From Paralithodes platypus (taxonomy: Eukaryota; Arthropoda; Malacostraca; Decapoda; Lithodidae), in NCBI GenBank assembly GCA_032716605.1, contig CM064573.1, forward strand, positions 5,037,782 to 5,101,781: DNA of 64,000 nucleotides, given 5' to 3'. Positions within the stretch are counted from its first letter, which is position 1. Each line of letters starts with the position of its first letter. A model generated the notes under the pieces. That model made no database searches. It saw nothing but the letters and a program-made list of their open reading frames with translations, and was not told the origin of the DNA. The translations under genes and the position numbers were made by a program. This document shows positions 34,394 to 45,162 of the stretch, one piece after another.

Positions 34394-37300
34394 TTGGATA
34401 AAATGGATAAAAACGATAAAGAGACACCGTCTAGTAGGGTGCTGATCAAAGCCCCTAAAAATCAAAGGGCGGGACTTCGGGGAGTATTAAGTAGGCTAAT
34501 TGTGGACGTCAACACTTTCATCACTACTGCTGAACTAGAGGAATTGGAGGCTAGATTAGAAAACGTCCAGGCTACCCACGGTCGTATTACGGCTCTGAGT
34601 GAGGTGATTGTGGCTGACATGATAGAGGAGGAAGAGATAGTTACAGAGTGTGATAATCGCGCCCTCTATGACGAACCTGTCTTTAGAGCGAAGTACCTAT
34701 TACAGCGTGCTGTCGCAAGTAAGAAGGGAGGCGATAATGAGGCCCATAGAAGGGCTGACCCAAAACATACTGTACACCTCCCAAAGCTCAATCTTCCTAC
34801 ATTTGGGGGCAAGTTAACCGAGTGGTTAGCTTTCTGGGACGTATTTCGATCTACGGTTCATGAATCCTCTTTGGATAATGTCCGCAAGTTTCACTATCTG
34901 AAGGGACAAATGGAAGGAGAGGCCTTACATTTAATAGAGGGTTTTGCAGTAGTGGGTGGTAGTTATCTTGAAGCGGTACACTTATTAGAGTCCACATACG
35001 GGGATAGAGAGCAGTTGAAGATGGCCCATGTCGTTGCCTTGTTGGGGCTCGCAGAACCACAGTATAAGGTTGATGAGTTGACAAACTTCAGGGCAAATAT
35101 GGAGTGCCATACTCGATCGCTAGACACCCTAGGGCTTACCACGCAGGAAATGATAGTCATTATCTTGCGTCAGAAGCTTCCTATGGCAATACTTGATAAG
35201 GTAAGATCATTTGAGCTGGGGGAGTTCAAAACTCAGTTCAGTAAGGAGATCAATAATCTACAGTTGAACAAAGGGAGAATGTATGTGTCGGGAGGGAGTG
35301 AGAATGTGGAGAAGAGGGGAACAGTAAGCATGACAGTGGGGACTAAAGTAAAGAAAGAGGGTGTGTATAAGAAACTTGCTCAGATTCTATGTAAGCTATG
35401 TAACAACAAACATAAATGGAGTTTCTGCGTAAAATACCCGACAAATGAGACAAAACTAGCACAGGCGAAAAGATTGAAGCTATGTGTAGGTTGTCTAAGT
35501 GGGGAACATGGTAAGCAGGGACAATGTACTGCTACATACTTAAGGCCCTGTCGGCACTGCAAAGGACATCACTTTGATAAGTTGTGTCCTACTGCAGATA
35601 AAGTCAAAGACGTCAAAAATGAGGGTACTACAACTGTGGCACTAGGTAGCACGCAAGACACCACTATATTGCCCACAATACAGATTCCCATGGAAGGTAA
35701 TGACAGTAACAAAGTTTGTCGGGTACTTCTAGATCAAGGATCGCAACGTTCCTTTATAAAGAGGTCCGTACTAGTGGGATTGAAGCACCGAATCGTAGGG
35801 GCTGAGACTCTTCGATTACAGGGCTTCACAGGGGTTACTGATAAACAAGACTACAAGATAGCGGAGATTTCATATTTCTATCGTAAAAACCGGTACTCTA
35901 TGACTTGTATCGTAGTAGACACCCTACCAGAATATGTATCTGTGGGTGTGAAGAAGGTGGAACACGCATTACGTAGCAAGGGGGTTAACTTGTCAGATAC
36001 CATGGGAAATCAGAGTGAGGTGCATATTCTACTTGGTGTGGATCATTTTTATGAAGTAGTATACCCTGGATTTAAAAAGATGTGTGGTGTAATTTTAATC
36101 CCCACTAAATTTGGATACTGCATGAGCGGAAAGGTGCATACTACACAGTCAAAGGTCCTGGTCGACACGGTCTCGATATGTAGAGTCAATGTAACCGCGG
36201 CAGAGGAGTTGGGAAGGGAGGATTCCCAACCTAGTGACCCTAAGATGGCTGCCGAGTTCGACCTGGAACGACTGTGGAGATTGGATCACATAGGCATTAA
36301 TCCTATGGAGACTGATTATGACTCGGAAGTTGTGCTACAAAGGTTTGACGAGTCTGTGTGCTACTGTGCCTCAGACAAGCAATATAAAGTTAGTTTACCC
36401 TGGAAGAACAGTGAGATAAGCCTGCCTACCAATTATGGTTTGGCATTAGGTCGCTTGCGCGCATTGCAGCGGAAATTGTCTAACGAACCGAGCACGCGCC
36501 AGGCGTATGACGATGTATTTCGGAGTTATGAGGATAGGGGCTTTATAGAGAGAGTCGATGTCAAGGAACCGTGTAAGAAGGGTAGGGTTCACTATCTGGC
36601 CCATCATGGGGTAAAGAAAGACAGCGTCACCACACCAATACGGGTGGTGTATGACTGTTCTGCCCACCAAGGTCAACAACCCAGTCTGAATGACTGCCTG
36701 TTGACAGGTCCGCCCATGGTGTCGGACCTGTCCCAACATCTATTGCGGTTTAGGCTGGGAAAGTATGCCTATACCAGTGACATCGAGAAAGCATTCTTGA
36801 TGGTCAAGCTAAAGGAGGAAGATAGAGATGTTACCCGCTTTCTTTGGTTCAGCGACATTAGCGACTCTGAAAGTCCCATCATAATATACCGTTTTCGGGT
36901 TGTACTCTTTGGGGCCACTTGCTCGCAGTTTTTGTTAAATGCCACAATCAGAAAACATCTAGCTGACACTCATGAGGACACAAGTAAACTATCTCGCGGA
37001 TTATACATTGACAATTTGCAGGGTACTAGCGATAGTCAAGATGATTTGTTATATGCATACTGGCAAGCACGCAGATTGTTTGCGGATGCACATCTATTTC
37101 TCCGCGAGTGGGTTACTAATAGTGAAGATCTTCAGAGTTTAATACAGGTGGATGGTACGGCATCTCTTAACCAGGAAAAGTCCAGAAATTTGGGGATGAT
37201 CTGGCAACCTAAACATGACATACTAACTTTTCAAACAAGGTCTTTTGCTCAGCAGACAGGAGCGCACACAAAAAGAAGTCTGTTGAGCAAAGTTGCGCAA

Positions 37301-39166
37301 TTTTTTTATCCTTTGGGTCTAGCATTACCTGTTACCATAAGAGCTAGGATTCTAATGCAGGAAGTTTGGAGACGTAAGATAGGAGGGGATGACAGTTTGC
37401 CCGAGGACCTGAATGACCAAGGGACATTGTTGTTGAATGAATATGCCATCCTATGTACTAAACCTATACCTCGTAAAATGGCGGCGTTCGGTGACGTTAC
37501 GTTACACACGTTTTGCGATGCTAGCGCCACGGCATACGGGGTAGCCATATATGTTGTTACTTCATTTGGGGCACATTTAGTTACAGCCCGGGCCAAGGTA
37601 GCCCCGGTTAAAAAGGTAACTATCCCTAAAATGGAATTGACTGCCATGCTGCTATTAGCACGTCTGGTGCAACATGTACGCGCAGCATACGAGAGCGAAT
37701 TAAATATTGAAATTGTTCACGTATGGTGCGATAGTCAGGTCGCACTCAACTGGATACATAGCAAGAAGTCTCTGCCAGTTTATGTGCGGAATAGGGTAGA
37801 TGAGATTAGAGCCCTTTTGCCAGACGTTGCTTATCATTATGTAAATACAAAGGAAAACCCTAGTGATCTCATAACTAGGGGTATAACGGCTAGCCAGTTA
37901 ATGAAGTCCGAATTGTGGTGGCATGGTCCAAAGTGGCTGCTCCATGAAAGTGAATGGACGATATGGCATGCTGTTGGTGAGGGACTTCTGCCACTGGAAA
38001 CAGTGGCAGTTACAGCCCAACCAAATGAGCCACCGGGTCCTATCATAAAGTGGGCAAGATTCGGTGACTATAATAAACTAGTCAGAGTTGTAGCTTGGGT
38101 ATTGCGATATGTATCCAATCTCAAGCTTAAAGTAACGGGCCAACTCTGCAACAGGGGTCACAACATTGATGCTCGTGAATTTAAAGCAGCTGAAGTAACT
38201 TTGATCAAATGGGTTCAAGTAGAAACCTTTTCCAATGAATTAGAATCCTTGAAAAGCTCGAATAAGACATTAATGCCTAATATAGTGCGTCAACTAAGGT
38301 TGCACCTAGACAATGGCCTCATCAGGTGTGAGGGTCGCCTGAAGTGGTCAGGTGTACCAGACGGCACAAACCGACCTATACTTATGCCAACAAGACATCA
38401 CGTTACTGATCTATTGATCATACGTGCACATAGGGAAGTAAAACACTACGGGGTATGTCATATTATATCAAATTTACGTCTCACATGGTGGATACCCAGA
38501 GTTCGACAAGTAGCTCGACGCGTAGTGAGAAAGTGTGTAATATGCCAGAGACTAAAGGGTAAACCATATGCAACTGGACCAGCTCCACCTCTACCTGAAT
38601 GCCGTGTAAAGCACGTAGAACCTTTCCAAGCGGTAGGATTAGATTACACAGGGGCATTGAAGATGAGGGAGAGTGATAAGGTTTATATATTATTGTTTAC
38701 CTGTGCAACATCTCGAGCGGTACACCTAGAACTATGTGATAATATGTCTAGCGAAGAATTTATGCTGGCGTTCAGACGGTTTTGTGCCCGTCGTTCATTC
38801 CCTCAACTCATTCTTAGCGACAATGCTCCCACTTATGTCCAAGCATCAAAATATCTAAAGGATATGAGTAGTGATCCTACTATCATCACTTTTTTGGGAG
38901 AGAAGAAGTGCGAATGGAGGTTCATTCCAGTTAAGGCACCTTGGTTTGGTGGAATGTCGGAACGATGTGTCGGCATAGTAAAGTCAGGACTAAGAGCGGT
39001 TGTAGGACGTGCTCTATTAAAGAAAAGTGAGTTGACGACAGTCCTCACAGAGATAGAGGCAGTCATGAATGATCGCCCGCTTACATATGTGTACACCGAC
39101 CTGCAAGAATCACTACCATTAACGCCAGCTCACTTGCTATATGGAAAACCATGCGTTTCCATCTGA
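34394..39166 (+). CDS. BEL/Pao gag-pol polyprotein
   Basis: A 1590-codon frame. Gag with a DUF1759-like region (LNLPTFGGKLTEWLAFWDVF) lies near residues 130-270, and Cys/His knuckles (CKLCNNKHKWSFC, CRHCKGHHFDKLC) at about 333-405. An aspartic protease of DUF1758 type with LLDQGSQRSF is near 445. RT has IRVVYDCSA near 748 and the catalytic box YIDN near 869. RNase H (TFCDASATAYG) is near 1038. The integrase zinc region (H..HYG, CVICQ) is at 1344-1383, and the core has GLDYTG (1414), SDNAPTY (1474) and SERCVGIVK (1522). The YIDN box varies from the commoner YVDD. The frame ends early by a frameshift and continues at 39141. The chosen ATG is the first one in the leader, and an in-frame ATG lies three codons later. 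Confidence 0.9.
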   Translation: MDKMDKNDKETPSSRVLIKAPKNQRAGLRGVLSRLIVDVNTFITTAELEELEARLENVQATHGRITALSEVIVADMIEEEEIVTECDNRALYDEPVFRAKYLLQRAVASKKGGDNEAHRRADPKHTVHLPKLNLPTFGGKLTEWLAFWDVFRSTVHESSLDNVRKFHYLKGQMEGEALHLIEGFAVVGGSYLEAVHLLESTYGDREQLKMAHVVALLGLAEPQYKVDELTNFRANMECHTRSLDTLGLTTQEMIVIILRQKLPMAILDKVRSFELGEFKTQFSKEINNLQLNKGRMYVSGGSENVEKRGTVSMTVGTKVKKEGVYKKLAQILCKLCNNKHKWSFCVKYPTNETKLAQAKRLKLCVGCLSGEHGKQGQCTATYLRPCRHCKGHHFDKLCPTADKVKDVKNEGTTTVALGSTQDTTILPTIQIPMEGNDSNKVCRVLLDQGSQRSFIKRSVLVGLKHRIVGAETLRLQGFTGVTDKQDYKIAEISYFYRKNRYSMTCIVVDTLPEYVSVGVKKVEHALRSKGVNLSDTMGNQSEVHILLGVDHFYEVVYPGFKKMCGVILIPTKFGYCMSGKVHTTQSKVLVDTVSICRVNVTAAEELGREDSQPSDPKMAAEFDLERLWRLDHIGINPMETDYDSEVVLQRFDESVCYCASDKQYKVSLPWKNSEISLPTNYGLALGRLRALQRKLSNEPSTRQAYDDVFRSYEDRGFIERVDVKEPCKKGRVHYLAHHGVKKDSVTTPIRVVYDCSAHQGQQPSLNDCLLTGPPMVSDLSQHLLRFRLGKYAYTSDIEKAFLMVKLKEEDRDVTRFLWFSDISDSESPIIIYRFRVVLFGATCSQFLLNATIRKHLADTHEDTSKLSRGLYIDNLQGTSDSQDDLLYAYWQARRLFADAHLFLREWVTNSEDLQSLIQVDGTASLNQEKSRNLGMIWQPKHDILTFQTRSFAQQTGAHTKRSLLSKVAQFFYPLGLALPVTIRARILMQEVWRRKIGGDDSLPEDLNDQGTLLLNEYAILCTKPIPRKMAAFGDVTLHTFCDASATAYGVAIYVVTSFGAHLVTARAKVAPVKKVTIPKMELTAMLLLARLVQHVRAAYESELNIEIVHVWCDSQVALNWIHSKKSLPVYVRNRVDEIRALLPDVAYHYVNTKENPSDLITRGITASQLMKSELWWHGPKWLLHESEWTIWHAVGEGLLPLETVAVTAQPNEPPGPIIKWARFGDYNKLVRVVAWVLRYVSNLKLKVTGQLCNRGHNIDAREFKAAEVTLIKWVQVETFSNELESLKSSNKTLMPNIVRQLRLHLDNGLIRCEGRLKWSGVPDGTNRPILMPTRHHVTDLLIIRAHREVKHYGVCHIISNLRLTWWIPRVRQVARRVVRKCVICQRLKGKPYATGPAPPLPECRVKHVEPFQAVGLDYTGALKMRESDKVYILLFTCATSRAVHLELCDNMSSEEFMLAFRRFCARRSFPQLILSDNAPTYVQASKYLKDMSSDPTIITFLGEKKCEWRFIPVKAPWFGGMSERCVGIVKSGLRAVVGRALLKKSELTTVLTEIEAVMNDRPLTYVYTDLQESLPLTPAHLLYGKPCVSI

Positions 39167-39686
39167 TTTTCAGTCCATAGTAGAGTTAGAGGATCCCTCG
39201 TTGTACTCTGAGGTAGCGGTGTCTAAGAGATACCAGTATATATCCAGGATAATCGAGGATTTTAGGAAACGTTGGATTAGTGAATATCTGCTAGCATTGA
39301 GGGAAAGGAGTGTTACTCCCTCTGGTAGACCAACGGCACCTACAGTTGGTGAAGTTGTTTTAATTAAAGAAGATAGTCCTCGTTTATACTGGAAATTAGG
39401 CCGCGTATTGGAGGTATACAAGGGGGCAGACTCTGTAGAGCGGGTGGCGCTATTGAAGACAGCCACTGGAACTACTGTTCGTCCTATCGCACGTTTGTAC
39501 GCTTTGGAGCTCGATTCCGCATTGCAATCTGAGGCTCCACCTGTTATTGCTGGGTCCGAGGATTCTCAAAGGAACGACTCGCCTCTTACTGATGGTGATC
39601 ATTCTCGGACCGGGACGCGTCCCAGACGCGCTGCTGCTGGCGCTGTCGACTTGTGGCGTCAGAAGATAGCCTCTGGGCAACTTTAG
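39141..39686 (+). pseudogene. BEL/Pao polyprotein C-terminus (DUF5641-like), shifted frame
   Basis: After PLTPAHLLYGKP the polyprotein continues here in another frame. It has RYQYISRIIEDFRKRWISEY, then VGEVVLIKEDSPRLYWKLGR, typical of the DUF5641 tail after the BEL integrase. The ATG at 39141 is incidental. A single small indel near 39150-39170 separates the frames and is the only coding defect I can see in this element. Confidence 0.85.
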
Positions 39687-39722
39687 GTTTAAGGTGGGGT
39701 TCAGGTCTTTTTTGTGGGGGGA

Positions 39723-40510
39723 GTGTATCGTATAAATACGATAGAATATGACTCTTTTGTGATCTCGTATGTCTCTGTGACGTCACAATCTCTCCTACAG
39801 CACGACGTAAGACGAGTAGATCGTATATTATAAGATTGTAAATAAGTTAAGTTATAAAAGGCCTAATATGCTATTAAGCAATATTGCCATGGTCTTATGT
39901 AGTATATATGAATTTATCGTATATATTAATATAATTTATCGTATAGAGCAACCTAAATGCGGTACGATAATTTGGGCTCCTGGCGGTTTGCCAAGGCAGC
40001 AAGGTGTGCTTTTGAGGTACGCCAGAGCCTTCACGAACACCAACCAGTTAACATCTAATTTTCCGCCCTCAGTTGATCGTGCTTTTGTGCCTCTAATCAC
40101 AATACACATACAGCAATACACACAACTACACCATCACGACGCTCTCATCGACATCATGACTGACTGATAGATAAGCATAAATTATAATAATCATGTCCAT
40201 TCCCATGTAAGCATTTATTCTTTCTTTAACTTGACTCGTGTCTTGGGACCGAAGTCTCGTTCCCCATTGTCCACCGCCATATTGGGTAAAACGTTCTCCC
40301 TTGCCTCATTGCCACGTGGAACTATTGGTGAGTTAATTCCTGGCTAATATTAACCCTTATAACCTTACCCTATAATTATATACATTTATTATGTGAGACC
40401 TTTGGATATAAATTAGCTTGTTTCAGATTGAATTCAATTTAGATATAGAGTAGTTTTTATTTAGATTGATTTTATTTTATTCATTATAGCTTAGTAATAT
40501 TTAACTTCCA
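39723..40510 (+). repeat. BEL/Pao 3' LTR
   Basis: Starts with TGT directly after the polypurine tract. It contains a terminal hairpin TATCGTATAAATACGATA and a TATA box in GTTATAAAAGGCC at 39851. The exact 3' end, normally CA, is not resolved because no second LTR is available. A donor-like GGTGAGTT at 40328 and an acceptor-like TTTCTCGTTTTACAG ending at 40561 are present, but the acceptor lies in LINE sequence. Confidence 0.65.
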
Positions 40511-42601
40511 TTGATAGTTTACCACACACCTCAATGTTAATCTAATGTTTTCTCGTTTTACAGACATACTTATGCCCTTAATTAACCGTTTTATCCCTAC
40601 AAAGAGTTTCAATAACTTTTCTTGTCCTCCATGGCCTGTCAGACCCCCTATATTATTAAAAAATACCAGACATAACTTTTGGACCAATTATAAAGAAACT
40701 CGTACACAGTTTGGTCGTAACTCTAACCAGGCTAAGGACGCCCTGGATCAGTTTTTAGATATTAATTATCAGTACAAAAATTATGCCATCCATAGTCAGT
40801 CCAGATATGAGGCTTCACTGATTGACCATCTCACAACCAACTCTAAAATATTCCATTCTTATATCCGGAAAAAGAAGGTGGGTAGACCCAGTATTGGCCC
40901 ACTCAAGTCTTCCACAGGAAACATCATTCACGATGCAGGGGCTATGGCTGAACTATTTGTGTCCTCCTTTGCCAGTGTTTTTTCAACATCTGCTCCCACC
41001 TCCCCTGCCTCACATCAGGTAACAGACAGTATATTTCCAGATATCAATATTAATCTTAACGATGTTGTATCTGTTCTCAACAAACTTGATACGTCCTCAT
41101 CGATGGGTCCAGACGGTATCCATGCCCACCTACTCAAATCCTGTGTCCATACCCTCGCATATCCTCTTTTGCTGATATACCGTGCCTCATTGGTCTCTGG
41201 AACCCTCCTTTCTGCCTGGAAGAGTTCCTCAGTTGTGCCCATTTTTAAAAAGGGTTCTCGCTACAATCCACTAATGTATAGACCAATCTCTCTAACTTCC
41301 ATTTGTTCAAAGTCCTTGGAACGTATTATAACTAAATTTATCTATGAATATCTTGACTCTAACAATCTTCTCAATAAGGACCAATTTGGATTCAGACCAG
41401 GCAGATCATCCGAGGACCAACTCCTTCTTACTTACAAGGACATCACCAAATGGATGGACCAGGGTTATAATGTTGACTTGATCCTGTTTGACTATTCCAA
41501 GGCCTTTGACATGGTTAATCATGACATTCTGATCACCAAACTTTATAGCTTGGGAATTAGGGATAGGGTACTGGACTGGATTAGGGACTTTCTCCATAAC
41601 CGTATTATGCATGTCAAAGTAAATAATAATTTTAGTTCTTTCAGGGATGTGCTTAGCGGAGTCCCTCAAGGCTCTGTCCTTGGTCCCCTGGTTTTCCTCA
41701 TATTTATCAATTATACTACTCGTAATATTAATTCGTCTACCAAAATATATGCTGATGATTTGAACTGTATGTAAAAATCGAATATGATAACCTCTTAAAT
41801 TTTCTTAATTGTATGTTTGCTTGCCAGTCTGATATAGACGTGCTTGCTAAGGTCTCTAAATCCTGGGGCCTAACGATGAACCCAGATAAATGTGTCCACC
41901 TAAGATTTTGTAGGAAAGAAATTGATTGGGATGACCTGGGTCATTCTGGCAGATACTATCTTGACAACTCCTTAATCCCTATTAGAGACTCTGCATCCGA
42001 TCTAGGAATTTTAATCGATTCCTCCCTTAAGTTTCATACACACATCTCTAATATTGTCCACAAGGCTGGAGGACTCGCCCATAGTATCCTAAGGTCAACT
42101 GTCAACCGGGATGCCTCCTTTATGATGCCACTATTTATTTCCCATATTCGTCCCATATTAGAATATTCTTCCTCTCTGTGGAACCTTGGGTATTTGGGGG
42201 ACCTAAGACTACTGGAGTCTGTTCAGAGACGCTGGACTAAATCTATTGGGGGTCTCGAGAATCTTGATTATGGTGAGAGATTGAGGATATTAAACCTATT
42301 TTCCATTAAGGGTAGACTTCTTAGGCATGACATAATTAAGTACTGGCAAATATTTCACGGTCTCTGCTCAATTACTCCTGAAGATGTTTTTGATCGTCCC
42401 CAATATTTTGCAACCAGGGGTCACCCATATAAAATTGCTCACTCGAGATGCCAGCTTGAAATAAGAAAAAGATTTTTTAATCTTAGATATGTGTCTCTGT
42501 GGAACTCTTTGCCCACAGAATTGGTATCCCTGACTAACCTATTATCTTTCAAGGCTGCCCTTTCTGACTATCTTGCAGGAGTTTTATATGAATATTCATG
42601 A
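40511..42601 (+). pseudogene. CR1-group LINE ORF2, RT half, one frameshift
   Basis: Coding resumes at about 40511 in the linker after the missing endonuclease. RT motifs are [50 protein letters not shown] and YADDL at 41749-41763. One small indel at about 41760 shifts the frame. The protein continues through KLYVKIEYDNLLNF to MFACQSDIDVLAKVSKSWG and ends at 42601 with the usual WNSLPTELVSL type C-terminus. No stop lies in either half. Confidence 0.85.
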
Positions 42602-42815
42602 TTTTGTTCTCGATGTCACACCTTCTGGCCTCCTCAACCACTTATACTTGTACCTTGTTTGTTAACGTAGCTGCTTATGATGCACTTTCCAGTCCATAGA
42701 TTTCTATACTCCCTGTTTTTACTACAAATGTTTAATTATCTTTGGGCTGGCGCATCAGCAGTGTGTGGCTTCCGTGGACCCTGACCTACCACTTAGCTCT
42801 GCAGTCTGGGAAGCC

Positions 42816-43250
42816 CACCAGGTAAGAATACCAGGTAAGAGGCCGCCTGTAGGGTGGGAACCAGGTACAGAAGGAGGACACAAGGAACAGGACATAAGGG
42901 ATAGGAAAACAGCCAATCAGCCGTTGTCCAAGGGGCCCTGTCCAGGTACATGAAATAGGGGGCAGAACAGGGTGCATAAACCAAGTCAAGTGAAAAAGCT
43001 ATGTGGCCTAGGCCTTGACAAGGCACAGGGCACATCAAAAAGATAAAGGCGCATGTAGGGCGGATTTAAAAAGATGAAGGAGCTGAGGACACCAGAAGAC
43101 CCTTGAATGTGTGCGAAAAAACGTGAGTAAACACGAAAATCGAGTCAACTTGTCCAAGCATATCCTCCCTGTGAGCGGGGCCCCTATCGCGTACAGTTTC
43201 CAGACAACCCACCCCCCCCTTATTGTGATCAAGTAACCACAGGCAGGGGA
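42816..43250. repeat. Composite monomer unit 2, resumed
   Basis: AGGCCGCCTGTAGGGTGGG, the AACCAAGTCAAGTGAAAAAG segment and CTATGTGGCCTAGGCCTTGA match unit 1 at 32800-32980. This shows continuation of the monomer cut at 33535. Confidence 0.8.
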
Positions 43251-43289
43251 AGAACAGAAACATGTAAAATGTAAGAAAAACGAGAATTT

Positions 43290-43545
43290 AACCGAGAGCT
43301 ACGAGACCGAGACCTCCCAGTCAGTTGAGACAAAAGGAAGTCAGAAGGAAGGGACCTGTGTGGACCATTCCAACGGCGGGCAGCTCAAGGCAAAAAACCG
43401 ATGAGCTTAAACACACAATATAATGAGAATTTTAACAAGAGCGTAGAAGACCAACCGGTCCAGCAAGTCAGTTGAGACAAGAGGAAAACAGAAGGACAGG
43501 ACTGTGTGGCCCAATCCGACGGTGGTCAGCTCAAGTTAAAAAACA
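43290..43545. repeat. About 145 bp direct repeat, two copies
   Basis: CAGTTGAGACAA.AGGAA....CAGAAGGA and the following GTGTGG.CCA.TCC.ACGG.GG.CAGCTCAAG occur at 43322 and 43468. A weaker relative (CAGTTGAGACC...GCTGTGTGGCC) is at 46631. Non-coding part of the composite. Confidence 0.7.
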
Positions 43546-43800
43546 GGCCTAGCCTAGTTACATAATTCACATAAAAGAGAAAACACTAGGGCAGCGTCAA
43601 TCCCTGAGTGAAAAAACCTAGTAACAAAGCTAAACACTGCCCGAGAAGCCCCACAATTACGTTAAATTAATAAAATAAAAGGAGGATAGCCTAGGGTTTG
43701 ACCATAGACTACATAATTAACCTAGACACGGAAGCGTGACGTCACACGGTTAGTTTGCCGCGCGTCCTAGGGATTTGGTGGCAGCACTATTGTATTGTAC

Positions 43801-44526
43801 TGTAGCAAAGCACCTCAGTGGAGAGAGGAGTGGGTCATACTAGAAAATGGGAGGGGATGTGTCAGAGAGATAGAGAAAGGGATAAAGGAGGAGGGGAGAA
43901 GAAAGTGGAGGGAGGGGGTAGAAAGTTAAGCCACGCTGGCATATTACAGAGCGAAGGAAAAACCAGCTAGAGAACTATTCTATGATGGAGGATGGGGATC
44001 GAAACTACTGTTTAAAGCAAGGACAGGATCGCTAGAGACGAATGAGAGAACAAGGAGATGGAATGGAATGGGACTGCACTGCAATCAATGTGAAATGGGA
44101 GGAGACCCAATAGTGGAGGATGTAGAGCACATAGTAACGGAATGTACAAGATATAATGAGGAGAGAGACGAGTTGGAGGGGTACATGAGGAATAGAGTTG
44201 GGGAGAGGGGGTGGGAGGAGATTAAGCAGAGAGAAGATAGAGGGGTAGGGGCGCTATTGGGGTTAACACAGGAGATGGAAACACAAGACATGGAGATGGT
44301 GAAGAGGATGTTGGAGAAAATGTGGAGGAAGAGAAATGGGTAGGGGGGGGGGGGGGGAGGAAGTGAGGGGGGGGGTTTATAAAAAAAAAAAAAAAATCCC
44401 TTAAACTATCCTTCTACTCTAAACTTTCCCTCCTACTAACGTTTCTGAGCCAGTACCGATTTAAAGGTCAGCCCTGTGGATCTACACGGTCTGCGGGCGG
44501 GTTCGATAGAAGAAGAAGAAGAAGGC
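43801..44526 (+). pseudogene. LINE 3' fragment with CCHC knuckle
   Basis: A frame from about 43801 to the stop at 44341-44343 encodes the C-terminal end of a LINE polyprotein. It shows LAYYRAKEKPARELFYDGGW, then LLFKARTGSLETNERTRRWN. A zinc knuckle follows, CNQC with H and C completed in DVEHIVTEC. One in-frame TAA at 43927-43929 interrupts it. A G-run and A-run (44345-44395) and a short 3' UTR ending in (GAA)n at 44507-44524 follow. The clade is not assigned. Confidence 0.75.
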
Positions 44527-44770
44527 TTGTCCTTATTATAGATAGTCTGTGCACCGCGCGTGCCTGCCAGCTAGCTTGCTGCAGTGTTTCCAAAGTTAAG
44601 GGAATATCCGCAAAACGAGGGAGCAATAGATTAAAGAGGGAACGTATTTAAGAGTTAATTAATGTTGGTAAAAACACTTGTAAATTATTTAGTATAAATT
44701 AGATATATATATAAGCAAGATGAAAACATTAAGTATACATATACACTATAAAACATAGGCTACTCATATA

Positions 44771-45099
44771 GGGGACTGGACGACTCGGCCTATGGGACAA
44801 CTCGGCTCGGACAGCTCGGCCCACTTTTGGACAACTCGGCCACGACGGCGAGACAGCTCGGCCAATTATTTGAGACAGCTCGGCCATGACGGCGAGACAG
44901 CTCGGCCTATTATTTGAGACAGCTCGGCCTATTATTTGAGACAGCTCGGCCCCATGTTATGCTATGGGGCAATTTTTTAATATAGCCGTGAAAAAACCTG
45001 TAGCCTTGAAATTCGTGATTGTATCTAACCTTGTGATATAGCCGTGAAAAAGCCTGTAGCCTTGAAATTCGTGATTGTATCTAACCTTGTATATATACA

Positions 45100-45162
<63 letters not shown>

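Larger units (their letters stand above)
34394..40510 (+). mobile_element. BEL/Pao LTR retrotransposon lacking its 5' LTR
   Basis: A complete gag-pol coding region is followed by a purine tract (GTGGGGGGAG at 39713-39722) and a 3' LTR starting TGTATCGTATAAATACG at 39723. No copy of the LTR start was found upstream of gag. LINE ORF1 is joined directly to the gag leader. The right edge is placed before 40510, where LINE ORF2 coding resumes. Confidence 0.8.
33536..42815 (+). mobile_element. CR1-group LINE split by a BEL/Pao element
   Basis: The host monomer stops at about 33535 and resumes at about 42815. The insert starts with a 150 bp 5' UTR, then ORF1 (33684) and, beyond the BEL/Pao element, the RT half of ORF2 and a 3' UTR (42602-42815). 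The C-terminus of ORF1 and the ORF2 endonuclease are absent at the BEL junction. A deletion must therefore have accompanied or followed the BEL insertion. Confidence 0.75.

Noticed and set aside
40328..40561. Donor-like GGTGAGTT and acceptor-like TTTTACAG as a host intron
   Set aside because: The acceptor lies in or at the edge of LINE sequence and the donor in the BEL LTR, so no flanking exons make sense together.
43737..43752. TGACGTCAC (CRE-like) sites here and at 18926, 39778 and 48062
   Set aside because: Short motif expected by chance in 64 kb, and no promoter context supports it.
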